64,000 nt of DNA, taken from the NCBI RefSeq assembly GCF_003725775.1, contig NZ_RJSG01000002.1, forward strand, positions 1,480,674-1,544,673, written 5' to 3'. This document shows positions 1 through 8,327 of the stretch, piece after piece. This DNA comes from Nocardioides marmorisolisilvae. Lineage in GTDB: Bacteria; Actinomycetota; Actinomycetes; Propionibacteriales; Nocardioidaceae. The notes under the pieces were generated by a model. It saw nothing but the letters and a program-made list of their open reading frames with translations. It was not told the DNA's origin and did no database searches. The number at the start of each line of letters is the position of its first letter. The first letter of the stretch is position 1. Both the position numbers and the translations under genes were made by a program.

Positions 1-793
1 TCAGGAAGAAGTCAGCGACGACGACGGTCACGATCGACGTACGGATCGCGCGGCCCACGGCCATGCCGACACCTGCCGGGCCGCCCGAGGCGGTGTAGCC
101 GTAGTAGCAGTGGATCAGGATGATCGCGATCGCCAGCACGATCAGCTTCAGGAACGACCAGAGCATGTCGATGGGCGGCAGGAACTGGATGAAGTAGTGG
201 TCGTAGGTTCCGACCGACTGGTGGTAGACGAGCGTGGTGATCAGCCGTGGTGACAGGTACGAGGAGCAGAGCGCCACGATGTAGAGCGGGATCACCGCGA
301 TGAACGCGGCGATCATCCGGGTCGTCACCAGGAACGGCAGCGACGGGATGCCCATCACCTCGAGAGCGTCGATCTCCTCCGAGATCCGCATCGCACCCAG
401 CCGGGCCGTGTAGCCGCAGCCGACGGTGGCGGCGAGCGCGATCGAGGAGACCAGCGGCGCCACCTCACGGGTGTTGAAGTACGCCGAGATGAAGGCGGTG
501 AACTTGGCGACGCCGAGCTGGCTGAGCGAGGCGTAGCCCTGCATGCCGACCTCGGTGCCCGCGAAGAACGCGAGGAACGCGATCACGCCGGCCGAGCCCG
601 CGATCAGGGTGAGGCCGCCGGCGCCGAAGGCGACCTCGGCCAGCGTGTTCAGGATCTCGCGCTTGTAGCGCCGCACCGCGCGTGGCGTCCACGCCAGAGC
701 CTTGGCGTAGAACAGCAGCTGGTCGCCGCGCTCCTCGATCCGGCTGCGCTGCTCCTTGAGCATCGCTGCCGCGATCCCTGCCACCTGTGCCAT
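1..793 (-). CDS. YrbE/MlaE-family ABC permease (second permease of a mce locus), partial
   Basis: About 264 codons are visible from the ATG at 793; the stop lies beyond the left edge. It is an integral membrane permease of the YrbE/MlaE family, the transmembrane half of an Mce lipid importer, which needs an MlaF/MceG-type ATPase not present here. Family features include an N-terminal amphipathic stretch, an ISEEIDALEVMGI loop and an ASGGPAGVG segment near the C-terminus. It starts 3 nt after the stop of the upstream permease gene, so the two form an operon reading left. By analogy with the complete locus at 10103-18739, six MCE genes should follow outside the window. Confidence 0.9.
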   Translation of the reverse strand, partial: MAQVAGIAAAMLKEQRSRIEERGDQLLFYAKALAWTPRAVRRYKREILNTLAEVAFGAGGLTLIAGSAGVIAFLAFFAGTEVGMQGYASLSQLGVAKFTAFISAYFNTREVAPLVSSIALAATVGCGYTARLGAMRISEEIDALEVMGIPSLPFLVTTRMIAAFIAVIPLYIVALCSSYLSPRLITTLVYHQSVGTYDHYFIQFLPPIDMLWSFLKLIVLAIAIILIHCYYGYTASGGPAGVGMAVGRAIRTSIVTVVVADFFL

Positions 794-796
794 GCC

Positions 797-1570
797 TCAG
801 ACCCCGTTCTGCGGGATCAGCTGGAAGGAGATGGCCGTGACGATCGAGTTCAGCGAGAACAGGATCATGAACGCGATGATCACCGACTCGTTGACCGCAC
901 GGCCGACGCCGCTGGGGCCGCCGCCGGCGTTGAGGCCCTTGTAGGCGCCCACGATCGCCGCCATGTAGCCGAACAGCAGCGCCTTGATCATCGCGATCCA
1001 GAGATCCGAGAGCGAGGCCAGCGCGGTGAACGAGGACAGGAACGCGCCGGCGGAGCCGCCCTGGACGATCACGGTGAAGAAGTAGCCGCCGCCGATGCCG
1101 GCCGCGATCACGATGCCGTTGATCATCAGGGCGACGAAGACCGTCGCGAGCACGCGCGGCACCACCAGGCGCTCGATCGGATCGACGCCGAGGACCTCCA
1201 TGGCGTCGATCTCCTCGCGGATCTTGCGGGCACCCATGTCCGAGCAGATGGCCGAACCGGCGGCTCCGGCGATGATCAGGGCCGCAGCGATCGGGGCCGC
1301 CTCGCGGACGACCGCGAGGACCGCGCTGGCGCCGGCGAAGGACTGGGCGCCGAGCTGACCGGTCAAGTTGCCGACCTGGAGCGAGATGACCGCGCCGAAC
1401 GGGATCGAGATCAGGATCGTCGGCATCAGCGTGACGCTGGTGATGAACCAGGCCTGCTCGATGAACTCGCGCAGCTGGAACTTGCTGGTGAAGACGGCTT
1501 TGGTGACGTCCACGACCATGGCGGCGATCTCACCGGGTCCGCGAACGATGGAGGCAACCGAAAGCGCCAC
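797..1570 (-). CDS. YrbE/MlaE-family ABC permease (first permease of a mce locus)
   Basis: 257-residue multi-span membrane protein, the first permease of a leftward mce operon. It carries the family loop IREEIDAMEVLGVDPIERL around residues 135-155 and a C-terminal AGGGPSGVGRAVN motif. The start is a GTG at 1570 with GGGAGG 8 nt upstream. Together with the next gene it would form the heterodimeric channel of a lipid or sterol importer. A palindrome resembling a KstR operator lies 55-68 bp upstream. The substrate cannot be read from the sequence. The family call is secure; the YrbEA designation rests on its position as the first permease. Confidence 0.92.
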   Translation of the reverse strand: MALSVASIVRGPGEIAAMVVDVTKAVFTSKFQLREFIEQAWFITSVTLMPTILISIPFGAVISLQVGNLTGQLGAQSFAGASAVLAVVREAAPIAAALIIAGAAGSAICSDMGARKIREEIDAMEVLGVDPIERLVVPRVLATVFVALMINGIVIAAGIGGGYFFTVIVQGGSAGAFLSSFTALASLSDLWIAMIKALLFGYMAAIVGAYKGLNAGGGPSGVGRAVNESVIIAFMILFSLNSIVTAISFQLIPQNGV

Positions 1571-1624
1571 CCGTTACACCTCCCTGGTCCCTCAACCGTC
1601 CCTGCAGACAACGAGAATCAAATC

Positions 1625-1638
1625 TAGAACTTGTTCTC
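1625..1638 (-). promoter_or_regulatory. KstR-like palindromic operator upstream of the first mce locus
   Basis: TAGAACTTGTTCTC is a near-perfect palindrome. It matches seven of the eight fixed positions of the mycobacterial KstR box (TnnAACnnGTTnnA). It sits 55 bp before the first yrbE start. KstR is a TetR-type repressor of sterol uptake and catabolism, including mce4, in mycobacteria and rhodococci. Whether a KstR orthologue acts here is inference. Confidence 0.5.
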
Positions 1639-1701
1639 ATCTGTGGCAAATGCCCGTCCACAGGTCGTCTTTTCAACGAGTTTGTCCAGAATTGGTGACG
1701 C

Positions 1702-2226
1702 TCACCGCCCGGCGAGGTTGCGCAGGGCCTGGTCGACGTCCTCAGGGCGGTAGACCTGCTGGAACTTCTTGCGCGAGAACGTGGCGCTGTCGATCAGCGG
1801 CAGCAGTGAACGCTCCTCCAGCGCCGCGCGGACGAGCTCGTCGAACAGCTCGTCGACCTCGGTGATCGGATATCCCTCCCGGAAGGTCGAGGTCCGGAAC
1901 TTCGAGTCCCGGATGCGCGCGACCAGCTCGCGCGCGGTCGGGCTGGCTGCTGCCTCACGCGCAGCGCTCTCCCCCGCCACCGGGGTCAGGCCGGCCATCT
2001 TCGCCAGGAACGCGTCGACCTCGCCCATGTCGTAGCCCTCCCGCATCCGCACGGGCGTGAACTTCGCGCCGGCGACGATCGGGGCGAACGCGTGGCCCTC
2101 GCGCGCAGCCTGGACCAGGCGGTCGAGCAGGTCGTCGACCTCGCCCATGTCGTAGCCCTCGCGGAGCCGGACCGGCGTGAACCGCATGCGATCGATGCGA
2201 CGGATGACGTCGTCGGAGTCGGCCAT
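1702..2226 (-). CDS. DivIVA-domain repeat protein
   Basis: 174-residue soluble protein built from four copies of the short DivIVA N-terminal motif (F-x-x-x-x-x-REGYD-x-x-EVD-x-x-hydrophobic), starting near residues 16, 56, 110 and 150. The first two copies are nearly identical (FTPVRLREGYDMGEVD and FTPVRMREGYDMGEVD); the fourth is divergent (FQQVYRPEDVD). True DivIVA/Wag31 has one such motif followed by a long coiled coil; no coiled coil is seen here. It belongs to the actinobacterial DivIVA-domain-repeat family, whose function is unknown to me. In DivIVA this motif lies in the membrane-curvature-sensing part, so a membrane-associated or polar role is possible but unproven. Confidence 0.8.
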   Translation of the reverse strand: MADSDDVIRRIDRMRFTPVRLREGYDMGEVDDLLDRLVQAAREGHAFAPIVAGAKFTPVRMREGYDMGEVDAFLAKMAGLTPVAGESAAREAAASPTARELVARIRDSKFRTSTFREGYPITEVDELFDELVRAALEERSLLPLIDSATFSRKKFQQVYRPEDVDQALRNLAGR

Positions 2227-2382
2227 GGCGTCAGGCTCTCATCTCCGGAGCCGATGACTGAACTTCGCCGGGGCGTGCGGCCGCAAGGCGGAGGAGGGAA
2301 GAAGGCCCCACCCCCGGCACTCACGGCGACGTGGGCAGGCTGCCGTTCATGACAGCGAAGCGGCCGTCGACCGACGACAACG

Positions 2383-2399
2383 CGGCGGACGCTCCGCCG
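2383..2399 (-). terminator. Weak hairpin downstream of uvrB
   Basis: A 7-bp GC stem with a 3-nt loop (core GGCGGA...TCCGCC) lies 8 nt after the uvrB stop. On the minus strand it is followed by only a short T-containing stretch, so termination is uncertain. Confidence 0.3.
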
Positions 2400-2406
2400 G
2401 CGAAGT

Positions 2407-4515
2407 TCAGCGGGTTGCTTCCATCATCTGGCGCAACTCCTTCTTCAGGTCCGAGATCTCGTCGCGCAGCCGGGCGGCGACCTCGAACTGGAGCTCGCCA
2501 GCAGCGGCGTGCATCTGCTCGGTCAGCTGCTGGACCAGCTCGGCCAGATCAGCCGACGGCAGGCCGGCCAGATCCCGGTTGGTCTCCTTCATCTTCGACA
2601 GACCCGGGACCGGCGCCTTCTTGGTCTTGGCGTCCATCCCGCCCCAGGTCGCGAGCAGCTCCTCGGTGTTCTCGTCCTCGCGGGCGAGCATCTCGGTGAT
2701 GTCGGCGATCTTCTTGCGCAGCGGCGTCGGGTCGATCCCGTGCTCGGTGTTGTACGCGACCTGGATCGCCCGGCGGCGGTTGGTCTCGTCGATCGCCTTC
2801 TCCATCGAGGGCGTGATCTTGTCGGCGTACATGAACACCTGGCCAGAGACGTTGCGGGCGGCGCGCCCGATCGTCTGGATCAGCGACTTGTCCGAGCGCA
2901 GGAAGCCTTCCTTGTCGGCGTCCAGGATCGCCACGAGCGACACCTCGGGGAGGTCGAGGCCCTCGCGCAGCAGGTTGATGCCGACGAGGACGTCGTACAG
3001 GCCGAGTCGCAGGTCGCGCAGCAGCTCGATCCGCTTGAGGGTGTCGACCTCGGAGTGCAGGTACCGGGTCCGGATGCCGTTCTCGAGCAGGTAGTCGGTG
3101 AGGTCCTCGGACATCTTCTTGGTCAGGGTGGTGACCAGGACCCGCTCGTTCTTCTCGGTGCGGGCCTTGATCTCCCCGATCAGGTCGTCGATCTGGCCCT
3201 TGGTCGGGCGGATGATGACCTCGGGGTCGACCAGACCGGTCGGACGGATGATCTGCTGGACCGCGTTCTCGGCCCCGCCGCCCTTGGCCAGCTCGTAGTC
3301 GCCCGGGGTCGCGGAGAGGTAGATGGCCTGACCGATCCGGTCGAGGAACTCCTCCCAGCGCAGCGGTCGGTTGTCCATCGCGCTCGGCAGCCGGAAGCCG
3401 TGGTCGACCAGGTTCCGCTTGCGGGACATGTCGCCCTCGTACATGCCGCCGATCTGGGGCACCGCGACATGGGACTCGTCGACGACCAGGACGAAGTCCT
3501 CCGGGAAGTAGTCGAGCAGGCAGTTCGGGGCACTCCCTCTGGTCCGGCCGTCGATGTGCATCGAGTAGTTCTCGATGCCGGCGCAGGACCCGACCTGGCG
3601 CATCATCTCCACGTCGTAGGAGGTGCGCATCCGGAGCCGCTGGGCTTCCAGCAGCTTGCCCTGGCGCTCGAACTGCGCGAGCTGGTCCTCGAGCTCGGCC
3701 TCTATGCCCTTGATCGCGCGCTCCATCCGCTCCGGACCCGCGACGTAGTGGGTGGCCGGGAAGACGTAGAGCTCGTGGTCGTCGGTGATGACCTCGCCGG
3801 TCACCGGGTGCAGCGTCATCAGCCGCTCGATCTCGTCGCCGAAGAACTCGACCCGGACCGCGTGCTCCTCGTAGACCGGGAAGATCTCGAGGGTGTCACC
3901 ACGGACCCGGAAGGTGCCCCGGGTGAACGACAGGTCGTTGCGGGTGTACTGGATCTCGACGAGCCGGCGCAGCACGCCGTCGCGGTCGAGCTCGTCACCG
4001 ACCTTCAGGCGCAGCATCCGATCGACGTACTCCTGCGGGGTGCCGAGGCCGTAGATGCAGGAGACCGTCGAGACCACGATCACGTCGCGCCGGGTCAGCA
4101 GCGAGTTCGTCGCCGAGTGCCGCAGCCGCTCGACCTCCTCGTTGATCGAGGAGTCCTTCTCGATGTAGGTGTCCGTCTGCGGGACGTACGCCTCGGGCTG
4201 GTAGTAGTCGTAGTAGCTGACGAAGTACTCGACCGCGTTGTTCGGCATCAGCTGCCGCAGCTCGTTGGCGAACTGCGCGGCCAGCGTCTTGTTGGGCTGC
4301 ATCACCAGGATCGGGCGCTGCAGCCGCTCGGCGACCCAGGCCACCGTGGCGGTCTTGCCGGTACCCGTGGCTCCCAGCAGGACGACGTCCTTCACGCCCC
4401 CGGTGATGCGCTCATCGATCTCGTCGATGGCAGCCGGCTGGTCGCCCGCAGGCTGGTAGTCCGAGATGACCTGGAACGGGGCCACCCGGCGCTCGAGATC
4501 GGTCACGGGACGCAT
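2407..4515 (-). CDS. uvrB: Excinuclease ABC subunit B
   Basis: 702 residues, normal for UvrB. It is the DNA-loading helicase-like subunit of UvrABC nucleotide excision repair in the cytoplasm. Visible motifs: Walker A GATGTGKT at residues 48-55; the beta-hairpin [15 protein letters not shown] that inserts into the DNA; the DESH Walker B motif; helicase motif VI (QTIGRAARN); and a C-terminal UVR domain ending in [15 protein letters not shown] that contacts UvrC. The ATG at 4515 is preceded by a TAGGCT box 6 nt upstream, so the transcript is probably leaderless. The start codon of the divergent phospholipase gene is only 48 bp away. No obvious LexA box was seen. Confidence 0.98.
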   Translation of the reverse strand: MRPVTDLERRVAPFQVISDYQPAGDQPAAIDEIDERITGGVKDVVLLGATGTGKTATVAWVAERLQRPILVMQPNKTLAAQFANELRQLMPNNAVEYFVSYYDYYQPEAYVPQTDTYIEKDSSINEEVERLRHSATNSLLTRRDVIVVSTVSCIYGLGTPQEYVDRMLRLKVGDELDRDGVLRRLVEIQYTRNDLSFTRGTFRVRGDTLEIFPVYEEHAVRVEFFGDEIERLMTLHPVTGEVITDDHELYVFPATHYVAGPERMERAIKGIEAELEDQLAQFERQGKLLEAQRLRMRTSYDVEMMRQVGSCAGIENYSMHIDGRTRGSAPNCLLDYFPEDFVLVVDESHVAVPQIGGMYEGDMSRKRNLVDHGFRLPSAMDNRPLRWEEFLDRIGQAIYLSATPGDYELAKGGGAENAVQQIIRPTGLVDPEVIIRPTKGQIDDLIGEIKARTEKNERVLVTTLTKKMSEDLTDYLLENGIRTRYLHSEVDTLKRIELLRDLRLGLYDVLVGINLLREGLDLPEVSLVAILDADKEGFLRSDKSLIQTIGRAARNVSGQVFMYADKITPSMEKAIDETNRRRAIQVAYNTEHGIDPTPLRKKIADITEMLAREDENTEELLATWGGMDAKTKKAPVPGLSKMKETNRDLAGLPSADLAELVQQLTEQMHAAAGELQFEVAARLRDEISDLKKELRQMMEATR

Positions 4516-4527
4516 AGGACGAGCCTA
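4516..4527 (-). promoter_or_regulatory. Leaderless -10 box for uvrB
   Basis: TAGGCT (4527-4522 on the minus strand) followed by a 6-nt spacer and the uvrB ATG. There is no ribosome binding site. Confidence 0.6.
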
Positions 4528-4551
4528 CGGGGGCCCACCGACAAGGACAGA

Positions 4552-4563
4552 TAGGTTTCTCCC
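4552..4563 (+). promoter_or_regulatory. Leaderless -10 box for the phospholipase D gene
   Basis: TAGGTT at 4552-4557, a 6-nt spacer, then the GTG start at 4564. It lies back to back with the uvrB promoter. Confidence 0.6.
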
Positions 4564-5823
4564 GTGAGGAGACCAGCGAGCATCGCGTTGTTCGCGGGCC
4601 GGGAGATCTGGCCCGTGGTCCGACGCACCCTGCTCACGATCCTCGGGGTCCAGATCGTCCTCGCCCTCAGCCTGACCCTGGTCGACTCCTGGCGCCGTCG
4701 CGGCAAGAAGCCGCAGCCGTTCACCACGCTGCCCCCGCAGGACGTGAAGATCGGTGACGGCACCGTGACGACGTACACGTTCGGCCAGGACCTGTACGAC
4801 GACATGCTGGCCGCGATCGCCGACGCCCGTCAGATGGTGCTCTTCGAGACCTACATCTGGAAGGGCGACGAGATGGGCGAGCGCTTCAAGCAGGCGCTCA
4901 CCGAGGCGGCCGACCGCGGCGTCGAGGTCTACGCGATCTACGACGCCTTCGCGAACATCGTCGTCGACCCCCGCTTCAAGGTCTTCTCCCGGGTCCTGCG
5001 GGTGCTGAAGTACCCCGTCTACAACGCCGGCTGGCGGTTCTTCGACCTGCGCCGCTACGGACGCGACCACCGCAAGGTGCTGGTCGTCGACGACGACGTC
5101 GCCTTCGTCGGCGGCTACAACATCGGCACCCCGTACGCCACCGAGTGGCGCGACACCCACGTGCGGATCACCGGCCCGGCCGTGTGGGACCTGAAGCGTT
5201 CCTTCGCCGACTTCTGGAACGACCACCGCGACGGCCGCCGCCCGCTGCTGCTGGAGACCACCGACGCCGAGTGGGAGCCCCGGATCCGGCTGCACCGCAA
5301 CCTGCCGCGGCAGTGGATGTTCCCGATCCGCGCGATGTACCTCGAGGCCATCAACCGCGCGCGCCGCAACATCTGGATGACGCACGCGTACTTCATCCCC
5401 GACCAGGACTTCGTCGACGCGCTGATCGCAGCCGCCCGCCGCGGGGTCGACGTGAAGATCCTGGTTCCCCGCACCTCCAACCACGTCGTCGCCGACTGGA
5501 TCTCCCGCGGCTACTTCGGACAGCTCCTCGACGCCGGCGTGCGCATCCACCGCTTCGAGGGCGCGATGGTGCACGCCAAGACCGCGACCATCGACGGCAA
5601 GTGGTCCACCGTCGGCACCGCGAACATCGACCGGCTCAGCATGCAGGGCAACTACGAGATCAACGTCGAGTTCATCGACCCCGGGATGGCCGAGGTGATG
5701 GAGGACATCTTCCGCACCGACCTGGAGCAGTGCTCGACCCTGGCCCCGCGGGACTGGAACGCCCGCGGTGTGCACCGGCGCTTCACCGAGGCGGTGCTGA
5801 ACCCGCTGCGCCACCTCCTGTAG
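4564..5823 (+). CDS. Cardiolipin-synthase-like phospholipase D family protein
   Basis: 419 residues with an N-terminal membrane anchor (about 22-40) and two PLD catalytic motifs: H169-x-K171-x4-D176 within GRDHRKVLVVDDD, and H337-x-K339-x4-D344 within MVHAKTATIDGKW. Bacterial proteins of this layout condense phosphatidylglycerol with another glycerolipid to form cardiolipin at the membrane. The closest functional class is cardiolipin synthase (Cls), but other transphosphatidylation or hydrolysis is possible. The GTG start is supported by the TAGGTT box 6 nt upstream. It ends 40 bp before an SDR gene that has its own promoter. Confidence 0.88.
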   Translation: MRRPASIALFAGREIWPVVRRTLLTILGVQIVLALSLTLVDSWRRRGKKPQPFTTLPPQDVKIGDGTVTTYTFGQDLYDDMLAAIADARQMVLFETYIWKGDEMGERFKQALTEAADRGVEVYAIYDAFANIVVDPRFKVFSRVLRVLKYPVYNAGWRFFDLRRYGRDHRKVLVVDDDVAFVGGYNIGTPYATEWRDTHVRITGPAVWDLKRSFADFWNDHRDGRRPLLLETTDAEWEPRIRLHRNLPRQWMFPIRAMYLEAINRARRNIWMTHAYFIPDQDFVDALIAAARRGVDVKILVPRTSNHVVADWISRGYFGQLLDAGVRIHRFEGAMVHAKTATIDGKWSTVGTANIDRLSMQGNYEINVEFIDPGMAEVMEDIFRTDLEQCSTLAPRDWNARGVHRRFTEAVLNPLRHLL

Positions 5824-5850
5824 GAGGATCCCCCGGCCCGCTCGAGTCGC

Positions 5851-5863
5851 TAGATTCAGGCGC
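5851..5863 (+). promoter_or_regulatory. Leaderless -10 box for the SDR gene
   Basis: TAGATT at 5851-5856, a 7-nt spacer, then ATG at 5864. No Shine-Dalgarno sequence is visible. Confidence 0.6.
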
Positions 5864-6757
5864 ATGTTCCGTCACCCATTCCGGGCCCCCGTCCGCGACC
5901 TGCGCGGCAAGAACGTCTTCCTCACCGGCGCCGCGAGCGGCATCGGCCGTGCCGTCGCCGTGCGCGCCGGGCGCGAGGGCGCCGTGCTGTTCCTCACCGA
6001 CGTGAACCAGCCGGGCCTGATCGAGGTCGTCAACGAGATCACCGAGGCCGGTGGCGAGGTCGCGTACGCCGCCCCGGTCGACGTCGCCGACCACGACGCC
6101 GTGCGCGCGATGGCCGCCGAGATCACCGCCGACCACGGCTCGATGGACGTCGTCATGAACATCGCCGGCATCGCCTCGTGGGGCACGATCTCCGCGATGC
6201 CGCACAGCACCTGGCAGAAGGTCGTCGACATCAACCTGATGGGCCCGATCTCGGTGCTGGAGTACCTGGTCCCGCCGATGATCGAGGCCGGTCGCGGCGG
6301 GCACGTCGTCAACGTGTCCTCGGCCGCCGGCATCATCGGGATGCCCTGGCACGCTGCCTACTCGGCCAGCAAGTTCGGCCTGCGCGGTGTCTCCGAGGTG
6401 CTCCGCTTCGACCTCGCGCGACACGGGATCGGCGTGAGCCTGGTCTGCCCCGGAGGCGTCGACACCGGTCTGACAGAGACGGTGAACATCGCCGGCGTCG
6501 ACAACCACAGCCCGCAGTTCCGCAAGCTCCAGGCCCGGTTCAAGAAGCGCGCAGTCACCCCGGAGCAGGCCGCCTCCTCGATCATGTGGGGCATCCGCAA
6601 GAACAAGTACTGGGTCTACACCTCCCCCGACATCCGGGTCGCGCACCTGGCCCAGCGCTACTTCCCGCCGGGCTACGTCGCCGCGATGAAGATCATGAAC
6701 ACCGTCGCGAACAAGGCCCTGCCCGACGTCGGCCGCGCCGTCCGGAACGACGCGTGA
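5864..6757 (+). CDS. Short-chain dehydrogenase/reductase
   Basis: 297-residue classical SDR, an NAD(P)-dependent oxidoreductase with a Rossmann fold. Visible: cofactor motif TGAASGIG at 21-28, the NIAG element at 99-102, catalytic Ser in VSSAAG (about 152-153), and YSASK with Tyr166 and Lys170. A C-terminal extension of about 60 residues after the core (LAQRYFPPGYVAAMKIM) is typical of actinobacterial SDRs that often act on hydrophobic substrates. The substrate cannot be inferred. Its stop overlaps the start of the next gene by 4 nt (GTGA), so the two are translationally coupled. Confidence 0.9.
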   Translation: MFRHPFRAPVRDLRGKNVFLTGAASGIGRAVAVRAGREGAVLFLTDVNQPGLIEVVNEITEAGGEVAYAAPVDVADHDAVRAMAAEITADHGSMDVVMNIAGIASWGTISAMPHSTWQKVVDINLMGPISVLEYLVPPMIEAGRGGHVVNVSSAAGIIGMPWHAAYSASKFGLRGVSEVLRFDLARHGIGVSLVCPGGVDTGLTETVNIAGVDNHSPQFRKLQARFKKRAVTPEQAASSIMWGIRKNKYWVYTSPDIRVAHLAQRYFPPGYVAAMKIMNTVANKALPDVGRAVRNDA

Positions 6758-7290
6758 GCGCCCGGATCGCGCCGGGCGGCGTGCGCGAGCTCGGCCCGTT
6801 CATCTGGGGCTTCTCCCGGATCGCCGGCCGCGCCACCGGCACGAATCCCCCGGCGATCTTCACCACGCTGGGCCGCGGCAAGGGTCTGTTCTGGGGATGG
6901 TTGCACTTCGCCGGAAAGCTGATGCCCGGCGGCAAGCTCCCGCGGCGCGAGACCGAGATGGTCATCCTCCGCGTCGCCGCACTGCGCGCGTGCGACTACG
7001 AGTTCACCCACCACGTGCGTCTCGGCCGGCGGGCCGGCGTCACGGCTGAGGACGTCGAGCGCATCAAGATCGGCTCCACCGCCGAGGGCTGGAAGGGCCA
7101 CGAGCAGCTGCTGATGCGCGTCGCCGAGGAGCTGATCGGCACCAAGGACCTCACCGACGCCACCTGGGCCGACGTACGGGCCGTGTACGACGAGCGCACC
7201 GCGATCGAGCTGCTGCTGCTCATCGGCCACTACGACATGCTCGCCACCACGCTGATGACGCTGCGGTTGGAGCCCGACGTCTCCCGCTGA
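6754..7290 (+). CDS. Carboxymuconolactone decarboxylase (CMD/AhpD-like) family protein
   Basis: 178 residues. The central CDYEFTHHVRLGR segment is the CMD-family signature (Cys plus EWxxH-like Glu/His); only one Cys is present, so the AhpD CxxC redox pair is missing. Proteins of this group are decarboxylases, peroxidase-like proteins or of unknown function. The start chosen is the GTG at 6754, which overlaps the SDR stop by 4 nt; an upstream in-frame ATG would read through the SDR gene and is rejected. Coupling suggests the two proteins share a pathway, possibly lactone or ring metabolism. Confidence 0.85.
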   Translation: MSARIAPGGVRELGPFIWGFSRIAGRATGTNPPAIFTTLGRGKGLFWGWLHFAGKLMPGGKLPRRETEMVILRVAALRACDYEFTHHVRLGRRAGVTAEDVERIKIGSTAEGWKGHEQLLMRVAEELIGTKDLTDATWADVRAVYDERTAIELLLLIGHYDMLATTLMTLRLEPDVSR

Positions 7291-7318
7291 CCGCTCGACG
7301 TGATGCGCCGCGCTGGAT

Positions 7319-8287
7319 CTAGTTGAAGCCGCTCGGCAGGCGCGGCGTGTACGGCGCCTCCAGTGCCTCGATCTCGTCAGCAGACAGCTCGAGCTCGACC
7401 GCAGCGACCGCGTCCGCCAGGTGGTGCTCCTTGGTCGGACCGACGATCGGGGCTGCGACCACCGGGTTCTGGAGCATCCAGGCCAACGCGACCTGGGCCA
7501 TCGGGACTCCCCTGCCCTCGGCGATCTTCTGGACCGCTTCGACGATCGGCTGGTTCTCGTCCCCGACGTACCGCTGGCCCATCGCGTCGTTCTCCGACCG
7601 GAGCGTGTCGGTGCCCCAGGGCCGGGCGAGACGTCCCTTGGCCAGCGGGCTCCACGGCAGCGAGCCGACGCCCTGGTCAGCGAGGAGCCCGAACATCTCG
7701 CGCTCCTCCTCGCGCTGGAGCAGGCTGTACTGGTCCTGCATCGAGATGAACCGGGTCCAGCCGTTGAGGTCAGCGGCGTGCTGCATCGAGGCGAACTGCC
7801 AGGCCCACATCGACGAGGCACCCAGGTAGCGGGCCTTGCCGGCCTTCACCACGTCGTGCAGCGCTTCCATCGTCTCCTCGACCGGGGTGTTCGGGTCGAA
7901 GCGGTGGATCTGGTACAGGTCGACGTAGTCAGTACCGAGGCGCTTCAGCGAGGCGTCGATCTGCTCCATGATCGCCTTGCGCGACAGGCCACCACCGCCG
8001 GGACCCTCGTGCATAGGGAAGAACACCTTGGTGGCCAGGACGATCTCGTCGCGCTTGGTGTACTCCTTCAGCGCGCGGCCGACGATCTCCTCCGAGGAGC
8101 CCAGGCTGTAGATGTTCGCGGTGTCCCAGAAGGTGACGCCGAGCTCGAGCGCCTGCCGAAAGATCGGCTGCGCCGCGTCCTCGTCGAGCATCCAGGGCGC
8201 GTTGTGGGGCGGTCCGCCGAAGCTCATGCACCCGAGGGCGATGCGACTGACGTTGAGTCCTGAGTTACCGAGACGGGTGTACTCCAT
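7319..8287 (-). CDS. Aldo/keto reductase
   Basis: 322-residue (beta/alpha)8-barrel oxidoreductase of the AKR superfamily. The catalytic tetrad is visible: Asp55 (FWDTANIY), Tyr60, Lys87 (LATKVFF) and His128 (LYQIHRFD). The cofactor-binding region is near the C-terminus (APIVGPTKEHHLADAV). The protein resembles the general NADPH-dependent reductases related to YghZ/YakC, which detoxify aldehydes or reduce ketones; the substrate is unknown. The ATG at 8287 is preceded by CAGAGT 6 nt upstream. It converges on the CMD gene with a 28-bp gap. Confidence 0.92.
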   Translation of the reverse strand: MEYTRLGNSGLNVSRIALGCMSFGGPPHNAPWMLDEDAAQPIFRQALELGVTFWDTANIYSLGSSEEIVGRALKEYTKRDEIVLATKVFFPMHEGPGGGGLSRKAIMEQIDASLKRLGTDYVDLYQIHRFDPNTPVEETMEALHDVVKAGKARYLGASSMWAWQFASMQHAADLNGWTRFISMQDQYSLLQREEEREMFGLLADQGVGSLPWSPLAKGRLARPWGTDTLRSENDAMGQRYVGDENQPIVEAVQKIAEGRGVPMAQVALAWMLQNPVVAAPIVGPTKEHHLADAVAAVELELSADEIEALEAPYTPRLPSGFN

Positions 8288-8299
8288 GACGCCACTCTG
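8288..8299 (-). promoter_or_regulatory. Leaderless -10 box for the aldo/keto reductase gene
   Basis: CAGAGT (8299-8294, minus strand) with a 6-nt spacer before the ATG. It is a variant of the TANNNT boxes found across this window. Confidence 0.45.
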
Positions 8300-8327
8300 C
8301 CTCGCCCGTGGTTGCCGGTCGACACCT

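Noticed and set aside
2227..2406. Possible small gene from the ATG at 2350
   Set aside because: The frame runs into the opposite strand of uvrB, lacks a ribosome binding site, and its product is Arg/Pro/Ser-rich without a family.
2509..4554. 681-codon open frame opposite uvrB
   Set aside because: It runs antisense through the whole of uvrB, has His/Gln/Val/Leu-rich low-complexity composition, and shows no domain. It is a by-product of high-GC codon bias.
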